Positions 1 through 6,045 of a stretch of 6,525 bases of DNA are shown here, in pieces. The stretch covers positions 1 through 6,525 of the forward strand of contig JAIVIG010000418.1 of assembly GCA_020200675.1 (NCBI GenBank), given 5' to 3'. Source of the stretch: Actinomycetota bacterium. GTDB taxonomy: Bacteria > Actinomycetota > Rubrobacteria > Rubrobacterales > Rubrobacteraceae. The notes beneath the pieces were generated by a model that did no database searches, was not told the DNA's origin, and worked only from the letters and a program-made list of their open reading frames with translations. Position 1 is the stretch's first letter; each line of letters begins with the position of its first letter. The translations under genes were made by a program, and so were the position numbers.

Positions 1-613
1 TCTCGAGCTCGCTCGTGACCTCAACCCTGGCCCCGCAGGCGAACGGCATGTGGAAGAAGCAGTTGAAGGATTTGCCGTCCTCGGGGCTCATCTGCAGGGG
101 AGAGGAGGCGAAGTCAACGGTCAGGGCGTGACCCGTGCCGAAGAAGTCTCCGAGCGGCACCAGCACGCTCGGCTCCTCCTCCCCGTCCCAGTACATCTTC
201 AGGAGCAGCTTCCTCAAGAAGTTCGGCTCCCCGTCGGTATTCTCGGTGTCCGCGGTGATCCAGACGTGGTTGACGCACCCCGCTCCCGGGATATCCGCCA
301 GGGTCGCGGTCTGCCCCGGGTCGATGGTGAGCCGGTCGTCGTTTCCCCCGCTCCTGTCCCAGCTCGAGGCCCGCCTGCGACGGCTGCTCCTCAACCGTGG
401 CAGGTCCCGCAAGCTGCTCCCGTAATCCCCGTAACCGCCCACGCCCCCATCCTTTCCCGATCGCTTCATTGCCGCCGTAGCGGAGGTCGCCTCTCCGGCC
501 AAGAAACCCGTAAGAGCGAGGGTCGTTCCGCCGGTCAGGAGTTGGCGCCGAGTCAGCCCCCCGCCCCGGTTCGTCTCAGCTCGCCGGCCCGTCTCCTTCT
601 TACCGCCCGTCAT
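1..613 (-). CDS. Tat-exported DUF2961 / GH172-family glycoside hydrolase, N-terminal part (3' end outside window)
   Basis: The reading frame opens at ATG 613-611 and stays open for 204 codons to the window edge, so the C-terminal part is missing. An in-frame TAG lies eight codons upstream, which fixes the ATG; the ribosome site is weak (GGACGG). Residues 1-45 form a Tat signal: a basic N-region, TRRQLL at 21-26, then a short hydrophobic stretch. After a linker comes a DUF2961 start: SSWDRSGGNDD (83-93), a PGQTATLADIPG-like segment (99-110), GCVNHVWIT (112-120), the KMYWDGEEEPSV strand (139-150) and PLGDFFGTGH (153-162). DUF2961 is now classed as GH172, whose known members act on fructofuranosyl or arabinofuranosyl linkages; the substrate here cannot be told. 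The catalytic acids lie beyond the window edge. The product is probably released outside the membrane. Family call is firm; exact specificity is unknown. Confidence 0.88.
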   Translation of the reverse strand, partial: MTGGKKETGRRAETNRGGGLTRRQLLTGGTTLALTGFLAGEATSATAAMKRSGKDGGVGGYGDYGSSLRDLPRLRSSRRRRASSWDRSGGNDDRLTIDPGQTATLADIPGAGCVNHVWITADTENTDGEPNFLRKLLLKMYWDGEEEPSVLVPLGDFFGTGHALTVDFASSPLQMSPEDGKSFNCFFHMPFACGARVEVTSELE

Positions 614-771
614 CCGTCCAAGCTTGCCGTGCCGCTACTCGAGCTCGGCTCGTAGGAGTTGGCGACCTCTCTGGGCGTCCGGTCGTGGCGGTAAGCTACG
701 GGGAGGTTTAGGTATCCTCTACGCGCTCGAACGTGTGTTCCCGGAGGAGTCGAGACTATGGCCTTCCGGCT

Positions 772-1107
772 TTACCGGGCACGAGGGCTCGTGATCTCGA
801 TGAACATATCGGCGAGCATCTTCGTCCACCCTTCGGCCTCATCGTCGCTCATCACGCTCGTGTTGGCCCTGATCGCTCCGTGATCGACGGCGATCACCCC
901 TTCTGCGCCTTCCCACTCGACACTGGTGAGGGTCTCCTGCAGATCTCTGAAATCGTCCCGCAGATGCTCCGGGAAATCGTCGGGCTGCAGCAGGTGCAGG
1001 TGCGCCGAGGTGTAGGCGGAGAACAGCCTTTCCTGGACGGTTTCCGCGCTCGCCAGTATCGGGACGGCGACGGCCAGCTTCTCGCGCACGTACTCCGGTG
1101 AATCCAA
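772..1107 (-). CDS. Small acidic protein of unknown function (111 aa)
   Basis: I do not recognise a named family. The product is 111 residues, soluble, acidic and mostly helical in appearance, with no signal peptide, membrane segment or cysteine. The centre reads PEHLRDDFRDLQETLT (46-61) and the C-terminal part has GAIRANTSVMSDDEA (77-91) followed by an amphipathic helix. This layout resembles short unnamed bacterial proteins with an LRxxF...LT core and an MSDxEA tail, but that is memory and gives no function. The start is TTG at 1107-1105. An in-frame TAG lies four codons upstream (1119-1117), and AGGGGG at 1118-1113 sits five bases ahead of the TTG, so the start is well fixed. The gene lies alone between phoD and the GH172 gene. 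A strong ribosome site and the absence of stops support a real gene. Confidence 0.7.
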   Translation of the reverse strand: MDSPEYVREKLAVAVPILASAETVQERLFSAYTSAHLHLLQPDDFPEHLRDDFRDLQETLTSVEWEGAEGVIAVDHGAIRANTSVMSDDEAEGWTKMLADMFIEITSPRAR

Positions 1108-1133
1108 AAGCGCCCCCTAACTCTAGACGTTCT

Positions 1134-1145
1134 CTTGCCGGCAAG
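1134..1145. promoter_or_regulatory. 12-bp perfect palindrome upstream of the 111-aa gene
   Basis: CTTGCCGGCAAG is a perfect 12-bp palindrome whose near end lies 26 bp upstream of the TTG start at 1107. On the minus strand a weak -10-like TAGATAT follows a little further upstream (about 1153-1159). This position suits an operator for a dimeric repressor. A chance palindrome of this length in G+C-rich DNA is also possible. Confidence 0.25.
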
Positions 1146-1207
1146 GGTGCGTATATCTACCCTCTTGGGGCGAGGCCTACGACTTACGCAAATCTCCGTA
1201 GATCCTG

Positions 1208-1222
1208 CTCGCCCTGGGCGAG
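1208..1222 (-). terminator. Hairpin just after phoD, possible terminator
   Basis: CTCGCC (1208-1213) and GGCGAG (1217-1222) form a perfect six-pair G+C-rich stem with a three-base loop, starting 23 bases after the phoD stop codon (1248-1246). No run of T follows on the minus strand, so if it ends transcription it is not a classical intrinsic terminator. Confidence 0.35.
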
Positions 1223-1245
1223 ACGCGCGCATAGTCGGCATCCGG

Positions 1246-2787
1246 TTACTCGCCGGCCATCTGGACGCGCGGGTCGCCGTTCTCTACTACCAGGGATGTT
1301 CTCGTGGCGATGGGCGCTCCTGGTTCCTTGACGTAAGGGAGCACCCGGAAGTCGGTCTGCCAGGCGTCCGGCGTGAGGCGGCAACGCACGTAGCCGCGCT
1401 GGTCGTTCCAGAACTTGACGTGCGGGTTTTCGTCCAGCGTTTCGAGGGTGCCGGGCCGCACGTCGGAGCCGTCGCCGCCGGAGCTGATCGAGGTTCCCAC
1501 GAACTCGGTACCGACGGAGGTCGAGGAATCGGGGTCGTCGAAGTTCGTGAGGATCTCGTTGGCCCAGTTGCCGTGAACGTTGCCCGTGAGGACGACGAAG
1601 TTGTCTATTTCCCCCTCCGCGACGCGTTCGACGATCCGGTTGCGCTGGGCCTCGTACCCGTCCCAGGCGTCCATCTCGAACAGCCGCTTTACCCCGTCCT
1701 GGGCGTCGAACCGGGCAAAGAACACCTGCTGGGCGAGGACGTTCCAGCGCGCTTTGGAGGCAGAGAAACCGTTCAGGAGCCAGCGCTCCTGCCGGGAGCC
1801 GAGGAGGGTGCGGCCGGGATCTCTGGCCTCTGGGCTGGGCGGCTGCTTGCCGTCGCCGCTCGCCTGGTCGTCCCTGTACTGGCGAGTGTCCAGCACGCTG
1901 AAATCCACGAGGTCCCCATAGACGAGGCGCCTGTAGATCGGCATGTCCGGCCCCCGGGGCATCGAGGAACGCCTCAGGGGCATGTGCTCGTAGTACGCCT
2001 GGTAGGCGGCGGCCCGGCGTTGGACGAAGAACGGGGACGCCGGTCCGATCTCGGGGAACTCGCCGGCGTAGTTGTTCTCGACCTCGTGGTCGTCCCAGGT
2101 GACGATCCAGGGAAAGGCCGCGTGCGCCGCCTGCAGATCCTCGTCCGTGCGGTAGAGGGCGTAGCGGTCGCGGTAATCCCCGAGCGTCGAGACCCGCCGG
2201 TCGTGGGCGCGGACGTTGCCGCCCGAGGCGACGTCCTCGCCGGGGCCGTACTCGTAGATGTAGTCGCCGAGGTGCACCACGAGGTCCAGATCCTCCTCGG
2301 CCATCCTGCGGTAGGCCGTGAAGTAACCATGCTCGTACTGCTGGCAAGAGGCAAACGCGAAAGTCATTCCGGAGACGGATGACCCGGTGGCGGGCGCCGT
2401 CTTGGTCCTTCCCGTGGGGCTCGACTCGCTCCCCGCTATGAACCGGTAGAAGTACTCCCGCGCGGGCTCGAGGCCCTCCACCTCGACGTGCACCGAGTGG
2501 GCCAGCTCGGGCCGCGCGAGCTCGGTGCCTTGCCGGATTATCTGCCTGAAGTTCTCGTCGCCCGCGACCTGCCACCGCACCGGGATCTCCCTCTCGGGCA
2601 ACCCACCACCGTTTAAGGGATCGGGAGCCAGCCGCGTCCACAGTACCACCTCATCCGGGGTAGGGTCACCCGAGGCGACCCCGAGGCTGAAGGGGTAGGC
2701 GGGAAACCGGGGTTGGACCCAAGCGTCTCGGGCGAAAGGACCCATACCGAACACTAGCGCGGCGGCGCTCAACCCGGTCAGCTTCAC
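1246..2787 (-). CDS. phoD: Alkaline phosphatase D (PhoD family), secreted phosphodiesterase/phosphomonoesterase
   Basis: PhoD enzymes hydrolyse phosphate mono- and diesters outside the membrane with an Fe/Ca centre, releasing phosphate. Numbered from GTG 2787, the protein is 513 residues. The PhoD N-terminal domain spans about 32-128 (FSLGVASGDPTPDEVVLWTR at 33-52). The metallophosphatase domain follows with FASCQ (C148), HLGDYIYEYG (D175, Y176), TWDDHEVENNY (D232-H234, N238-N239), LDTRQYR (299-305), VVLTGNVHGNW (N403, H405) and GTEFVGTSISSGGDG (426-440). The usual aspartate of the GDVH motif is asparagine here. Upstream of GTG the same frame encodes DRRTFVKLTG, the Tat twin-arginine motif joined directly to the hydrophobic stretch of this protein, so the true start should be earlier although no ATG/GTG/TTG is available (see the next entry). 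GTG 2787 has no visible ribosome site. A PHO-box-like repeat lies upstream, which fits phosphate-starvation control. Confidence 0.93.
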   Translation of the reverse strand: MKLTGLSAAALVFGMGPFARDAWVQPRFPAYPFSLGVASGDPTPDEVVLWTRLAPDPLNGGGLPEREIPVRWQVAGDENFRQIIRQGTELARPELAHSVHVEVEGLEPAREYFYRFIAGSESSPTGRTKTAPATGSSVSGMTFAFASCQQYEHGYFTAYRRMAEEDLDLVVHLGDYIYEYGPGEDVASGGNVRAHDRRVSTLGDYRDRYALYRTDEDLQAAHAAFPWIVTWDDHEVENNYAGEFPEIGPASPFFVQRRAAAYQAYYEHMPLRRSSMPRGPDMPIYRRLVYGDLVDFSVLDTRQYRDDQASGDGKQPPSPEARDPGRTLLGSRQERWLLNGFSASKARWNVLAQQVFFARFDAQDGVKRLFEMDAWDGYEAQRNRIVERVAEGEIDNFVVLTGNVHGNWANEILTNFDDPDSSTSVGTEFVGTSISSGGDGSDVRPGTLETLDENPHVKFWNDQRGYVRCRLTPDAWQTDFRVLPYVKEPGAPIATRTSLVVENGDPRVQMAGE

Positions 2788-2859
2788 GAAGGTCCGGCGA
2801 TCTATCGCCCCCAGCGACCCCAGGGGCCCGACTCGCCGCTTCTCCCAGTTGCCACGGAT
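2788..2859 (-). other. Likely N-terminal extension of PhoD carrying the Tat twin arginines
   Basis: Reading upstream from GTG 2787 in the same frame gives IRGNWEKRRV (2859-2830) and then DRRTFV up to the GTG, and the frame stays open to TGA at 2913-2911. The twin arginines (2799-2794) belong to the Tat signal, so this stretch is very probably translated. No ATG, GTG or TTG occurs in it. Possible starts are CTG at 2823 or 2814, or ATC at 2859, the last being 11 bases after a strong GGAGGAG at 2877-2871. A lost or gained base joining an upstream frame is equally possible. The exact start cannot be settled from the sequence. Confidence 0.6.
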
Positions 2860-2939
2860 GCCCGCTGCTTCTCCTCCGTGCCTCGCGTACCGCTCGAGAA
2901 CCTGGCGCCATCAAGGTAACAGCGGGAGTGAAAAGTTGT

Positions 2940-2957
2940 GTTTTAACCGGGTAAAAC
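2940..2957. promoter_or_regulatory. 18-bp near-perfect palindrome in the phoD upstream region
   Basis: GTTTTAACCGGGTAAAAC reads the same on both strands except for one mismatched pair (2946/2951). It is A+T-rich at the ends, unlike the surrounding G+C-rich genes, and lies in the non-coding gap before phoD. The form suits a dimeric regulator site. It has no loop, so it is unlikely to act as a terminator. Confidence 0.35.
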
Positions 2958-2980
2958 CCCCGTAAACTTTGGGTATCTGC

Positions 2981-2999
2981 CTTTCACAAACTTTTCACA
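2981..2999 (+). promoter_or_regulatory. Candidate PHO box (PhoP/PhoB site) upstream of phoD
   Basis: TTTCACA occurs at 2982-2988 and again at 2993-2999, exactly 11 bp apart, with an A-rich spacer (CTTTCAC-AAAC-TTTTCAC). The 11-bp period and the CTxTCAx core match the direct-repeat layout of PHO boxes known from PhoB/PhoP regulons. The box lies before a phosphatase gene of the kind these regulons control. The repeats read in the plus direction while phoD is on the minus strand, and the site is about 70-210 bp from the possible starts. The sequence match is seen; binding is inferred. Confidence 0.5.
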
Positions 3000-3051
3000 G
3001 CTCCTCGTGCGGCGAGCAGCATGGCGCTACTCGCGCGAGAGGTTCAGAGGC

Positions 3052-3976
3052 TCAGCCGACCAGGATGCGGGTGAGCCGGAGGTGGACGCCTTCGTCCTCG
3101 TCGGTGACGTAGAAAAAGCGGCCGTCGTCGGTGATCGTTATCCCTTCGACGCGCGGCAGGGTCGGGAACTCGCGCACGAACTCGGCTTCGAGGGAGCCGG
3201 AGTGCCGGTCCGGCGGGAGGGTGCAGCGGAAGTGGGTCGCTATCGTGTCTCTGCCGCCGGGGTAATCCTGCGTGAGTACGCTCTGTCCTTCTCTGCTGTC
3301 CACGTTGCCGGTAACGAGGTGCAGTTCGTCGCAGCAAGAGTGAACCGTCGACGCGGAACGCCGCGCCCTCGAAGTTGAGGGGGAGGTCGTCGTCATGTAC
3401 GAGGCCCTCCCACTTCTTTCTCTTCTCCGTGCCGCGGCGGCGCGTAGCTTCTATATACGCTTTGTAAGACTTTGGACCCAGCGGTACCGTCTCCGGACCG
3501 GCGGTTTTCAGGGCGTCGTTGATAAGGCGGTGCAACACGAAGCTCCTGCGGGAGACCTCTACCTCCACGGCCGGCTCCCTGGTCGCGTGCGTAGCTTCGG
3601 ACTCCCGGAAGCGGGCTACAAAAGCCCTCTTGGGCTGCAGGGGGCCACGCTTGCTACCGAAGTGGGAACCCAGCATATACACCCAGCCGTCGTGGCGCAT
3701 GATCGCCTCGGCGTCCTCTGTCCTCGCGTCGTCGCCCGTTGGGATCGCGTACAGGCGATCTATCTCCCAGCCTTCTTCGAGCGCGGCGCCACGCCTATGA
3801 CCGATAATCGCGACGCAGTCGTGGATCTCGCCCTCGTCGAGCACCGCCCACAACGCGAACTCCCACCCGTGCGCCTTCAGCAGCGCATCGTTCTCGACCG
3901 TAAGCAGCCCCGACGCCTCGTTCGGGTGCAGGTTCAAGCTTAGCTGGTGGAGTCCATCCTCGCCGGTACTCGCCAT
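3052..3976 (-). pseudogene. DUF3616-like gene, frameshifted and probably internally deleted
   Basis: The gene begins at ATG 3976-3974 with a strong GGGGAGG six bases ahead. Residues 1-215 read as one continuous protein, with a WEIDRLYAIP segment (70-79), GWVYMLGSHFGSKRGPLQPKR (97-117) and LPLNFEGAAFRVDGSLLL (198-215). This pattern recalls DUF3616-type proteins, whose function is unknown. At about 3331 that frame turns into arginine/proline-rich nonsense running to about 3044. The sensible sequence resumes in another frame at 3330, starting DELHLVTGN, passing PTLPRVEGITITDDGRFFYV and ending LTRILVG with TGA at 3054-3052, about 92 residues. Family members, as I recall them, have a further segment of several dozen residues between the two parts, so a deletion with a frame change is more likely than a single wrong base. 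The start, ribosome site and both halves are well preserved, suggesting recent decay. Confidence 0.68.
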
Positions 3977-4010
3977 CCGTCGCCTCCCCTCGACCTAGCC
4001 ACAGCCAGGC

Positions 4011-4030
4011 ACCAGGATATACCAGGATAT
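4011..4030. repeat. Perfect 10-bp tandem repeat, two copies
   Basis: ACCAGGATAT is repeated exactly at 4011-4020 and 4021-4030, one helical turn apart. It lies 35 bp upstream of the start at 3976, where a promoter or operator would be expected. The A+T-rich ATAT ends stand out from the flanks. No clear -35/-10 pair can be assigned. Confidence 0.5.
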
Positions 4031-4062
4031 GCTCCCGAGGTAGACGAATGGGTTTCGCCCGC

Positions 4063-4097
4063 CACGGGAGCGGGGCCGAAAGCCCCGGCTTCCCGTG
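4063..4097 (-). terminator. Strong G+C-rich hairpin after the SRPBCC gene
   Basis: CACGGGA..GGGGC on the left pairs with GCCCC..TCCCGTG on the right, with a short CGAAA-type loop and a two-base bulge. It starts 22 bases after the stop of the SRPBCC gene and before the promoter region of the next gene, so a terminator role is natural. No T-run follows, as is common in G+C-rich actinobacteria. Confidence 0.5.
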
Positions 4098-4119
4098 ACG
4101 AGGCGACGTTTGTGCGCCG

Positions 4120-4578
4120 TTATCTGCCGGGCGTCTGGCTCTCCACGCCGCCGCGCTCGACGATCCTGGCGAAGTTCTGGAGATCCTCCCTCATTATCCT
4201 CTCGGGGTTCGAGATGGCTTCCGCCACGACCTCCCCGACCTTGCCGCCCGGCGGATCGGAGTAGTTCATCGTCACTTCCACACGCGTGCGGTCGGGCAGT
4301 ATCTCCTCGAAGCGGACCTCCCCAGAGGTCATCACCTCGCCGTCCACGGTGTTCCACCCGATCCCACGGTTCGGGTCCATCTCGGTGGTTTTGGCGTCGA
4401 ACTCGACGCTCTTGCCCAGGGGTCCCCTGACGCTCCAGTGGCTCGTGTCCTCCCCGGTCATGCGGACCTCTTCGATGTTCTGCATGAAGTTGGGGAAGTT
4501 CTCGAAGTTGGACCAGTAGGCGAAGACGTCCCCTACCGGCGCCTGCACCTCCACGCTCTCGTGTACGCGCTGTGCCAT
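4120..4578 (-). CDS. SRPBCC-family protein (cyclase/dehydrase-like, COG5637 type)
   Basis: The product is 152 residues, a single START/Bet v1-like domain with a hydrophobic ligand pocket. It begins SVEVQAPVGDVFAYWSNF (8-25), the usual first strand and helix, followed by FPNFMQNIEEVRM (28-40), HWSVRGPLG (47-55), WNTVDGEVMTSGEVRFEE (75-92), RTRVEVTMNY (97-106) and a long C-terminal helix from about 112 to 142. The order matches the widespread stand-alone cyclase/dehydrase group often annotated as stress-related; a true polyketide cyclase role is not supported because no polyketide synthase is present. The start ATG 4578-4576 has AGAGGG just ahead of it. There is no signal peptide, so it is cytoplasmic. 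The neighbouring P450 lies 116 bp upstream; a joint function is possible but unproven. The ligand is unknown. Confidence 0.88.
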   Translation of the reverse strand: MAQRVHESVEVQAPVGDVFAYWSNFENFPNFMQNIEEVRMTGEDTSHWSVRGPLGKSVEFDAKTTEMDPNRGIGWNTVDGEVMTSGEVRFEEILPDRTRVEVTMNYSDPPGGKVGEVVAEAISNPERIMREDLQNFARIVERGGVESQTPGR

Positions 4579-4607
4579 TGTCCCTCTTTCTCTCGCTTAC
4601 GAGTCGT

Positions 4608-4633
4608 CCGAGGGTTGAGGCTATCAGCCTCGG
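4608..4633. other. Two overlapping, mutually exclusive stems between P450 and SRPBCC genes
   Basis: GAGGCT (4617-4622) can pair with AGCCTC (4626-4631), or CCGAGG (4608-4613) can pair with CCTCGG (4628-4633); the right arms overlap, so only one can form. The stretch lies after the P450 stop and before the SRPBCC start. It could be a weak terminator or a leader structure; there is no T-run. Confidence 0.25.
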
Positions 4634-4694
4634 CGCGGTATCCAGTAAGAGCTCGCACTCTACCTGGGCGGCCTCTATCTGTTTTCGGGCAGGA

Positions 4695-5912
4695 TCAGAA
4701 CTCTACTGGTAGCCCTTTCAGGCCACGCAGCACCATGCCCGGGCGCCAGGTCAGCGATTCGGGCGAGTCAGCGAGCCGCAGCTCGGGCATCCGGCGCAGG
4801 AGCGTGTTGATGGCGATCTGACCTTCCATCCGCGCGAGCGGCGCACCGAGGCAGAAGTGGATGCCCTTGCCGAACGCGAGGTGCTTGTTGTCCGTGCGGG
4901 TGATGTCCAGCGCGTCGGGGTCCGCGAACCGTTCCGGGTCGTGGTCGGCGGATGCGATCACGACCATCACCATCTCGCCTCTCGGGATGACCGTCCCGCC
5001 GATGGCGATGTCCTCCCTGGCAAAACGTTCGGTCGAGGTCTCCACCGGCCCGTCGTAACGCAGCAGCTCCTCGATAGCTGGTTTGATGAGCGAGGGGTCG
5101 TCTTTGAGCTTCCGGAGCTGGACGGGGTGTTGCAGGAGCGCCAGCATGCCGTTGCCGATGAGGTTGACGGTGGTTTCGTGCCCGGCGATCAGCAACAAGA
5201 ACATCATGCCAAGCAACTCGTCTTCGCTTAGACTGTCGCCGGCTTCCTCCGCCCGCACCAGCCCGCTGTTGAGGTCGTCTTTCGGGTTCTTGCGTTTCTC
5301 CTCGAACATCGCGCGCAGGTAGTCGGTGAAGGCTTGCATGTGGGGCAAGAGGATCTGCTCCATGTACTCCTGGGTCGTGTCCCCCGATACGGCGGCGTTC
5401 GACCACTCGCGGAACTTGTTCCGATCTTCCGCGGAGACGCCGAGCAGCTCGGCGATCACGGTGATGGGCAGCAGGAAGGCGTAGTCGTCGATGAGATCCA
5501 TCTTCCCTCTGTCTTGCACCACGTCCAGCAGCGCGTCGGCGATCGCCTGGACGCGCGGACGCATACGCTCGATCAAGCGCGGCGTGAACGCCTTCTGGAC
5601 CAGCGAGCGCAACCGCTCGTGGTCGGGCGGGTCCGTGTCGAGCATGTTTCTGGCGAGGGGCTTCATCACCTCCGGTATCGGCGGTATCTGGGCGAGCTGT
5701 TCGGGGGTCATGGCGTTGCGGTAATCCTTCACGAAACGCTCGTCCTTCAGAATGGCCGACACGTCTTCGTAGCGGGTAACCAGCCATATGCCCCGACCGT
5801 CGGGCAACGCCACGCGATGGACCGGGGCTTCGGAGCGCAGCCCAGCGTAGGCGGGATAGGGATTCGCTTTGAAGTCTGGATCGAACAGATCTACCCGCGG
5901 TGTCTGCGTCAC
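4695..5912 (-). CDS. Cytochrome P450, soluble bacterial class (CYP107-like)
   Basis: P450s insert one oxygen atom from O2 into an organic substrate, using electrons from a ferredoxin and reductase. This product is 405 residues, full length for soluble bacterial enzymes, without membrane anchor or signal. Visible motifs in order: DPPDHERLR in the C helix (94-102), AGHETT oxygen-binding motif in the I helix (243-248), ELLR (E282, R285) ExxR motif of the K helix, and FGKGIHFCLG (347-356) with C354 as heme ligand; APLARMEG follows. All key residues are present, so the enzyme should be active. The start is GTG 5912-5910 with AAGGAG five bases ahead. No ferredoxin or reductase gene is in the window, so redox partners come from elsewhere. 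The opening DLFDPDFKANPYPAYAGLR and motif spelling suggest CYP107 or a near relative; the substrate cannot be told. Confidence 0.97.
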   Translation of the reverse strand: MTQTPRVDLFDPDFKANPYPAYAGLRSEAPVHRVALPDGRGIWLVTRYEDVSAILKDERFVKDYRNAMTPEQLAQIPPIPEVMKPLARNMLDTDPPDHERLRSLVQKAFTPRLIERMRPRVQAIADALLDVVQDRGKMDLIDDYAFLLPITVIAELLGVSAEDRNKFREWSNAAVSGDTTQEYMEQILLPHMQAFTDYLRAMFEEKRKNPKDDLNSGLVRAEEAGDSLSEDELLGMMFLLLIAGHETTVNLIGNGMLALLQHPVQLRKLKDDPSLIKPAIEELLRYDGPVETSTERFAREDIAIGGTVIPRGEMVMVVIASADHDPERFADPDALDITRTDNKHLAFGKGIHFCLGAPLARMEGQIAINTLLRRMPELRLADSPESLTWRPGMVLRGLKGLPVEF

Positions 5913-6028
5913 GATTTCTCCTTCCCCCGCTCACCTTCGGCGGGTGGTCCGCAACCCTTCGTCCTAACTGGTCAGAAACAACTACGGACGACACGCAGCT
6001 ATGGTTTCCGAAACGTCGCACGAGACAA

Positions 6029-6045
6029 GCCGGGCGCCGGCCGGC
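6029..6045 (-). terminator. G+C-rich inverted repeat at the end of the deaminase gene
   Basis: On the minus strand GCCGG (6045-6041) can pair with CCGGC (6033-6029) around a seven-base loop, starting on the last base of the deaminase stop codon and followed by TTGTCT. It may help end transcription before the P450 gene. The stem is short, so the call is weak. Confidence 0.3.

Noticed and set aside
2..654. Similar CTCGAGCTCG(G)CTCGT strings at 2-16 and 638-653, considered as direct repeats of a mobile element
   Set aside because: Short, imperfect and G+C-rich; the first copy is inside the GH172 coding frame and no transposase lies between.
50..655. 201-aa open frame on the plus strand
   Set aside because: Antisense to the GH172 gene; low-complexity proline/arginine-rich product.
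1135..2382. 415-aa open frame on the plus strand
   Set aside because: It is the antisense shadow of phoD, caused by G+C-rich codon bias; its protein shows no motif, whereas the minus strand has all PhoD motifs.
1184..2641. 485-aa open frame on the minus strand in another phase
   Set aside because: Arginine/glycine/proline-rich shadow of phoD with no recognisable domain.
2666..2914. 82-aa frame starting TTG-ATG at 2914, overlapping the phoD N-terminus
   Set aside because: Runs out of phase through the PhoD signal and start region, no ribosome site, basic low-complexity sequence; kept in mind only as an upstream frame that an indel could join to phoD.
3395..3943. 182-aa plus-strand open frame opposite the DUF3616-like gene
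   Set aside because: Antisense shadow; the opposite strand reads as a coherent protein with a strong ribosome site.
4120..5912. Polyketide or terpenoid biosynthetic cluster suggested by P450 plus cyclase-like protein
   Set aside because: No synthase, ligase, transferase or transporter is present, and the SRPBCC subtype is the general stand-alone one.
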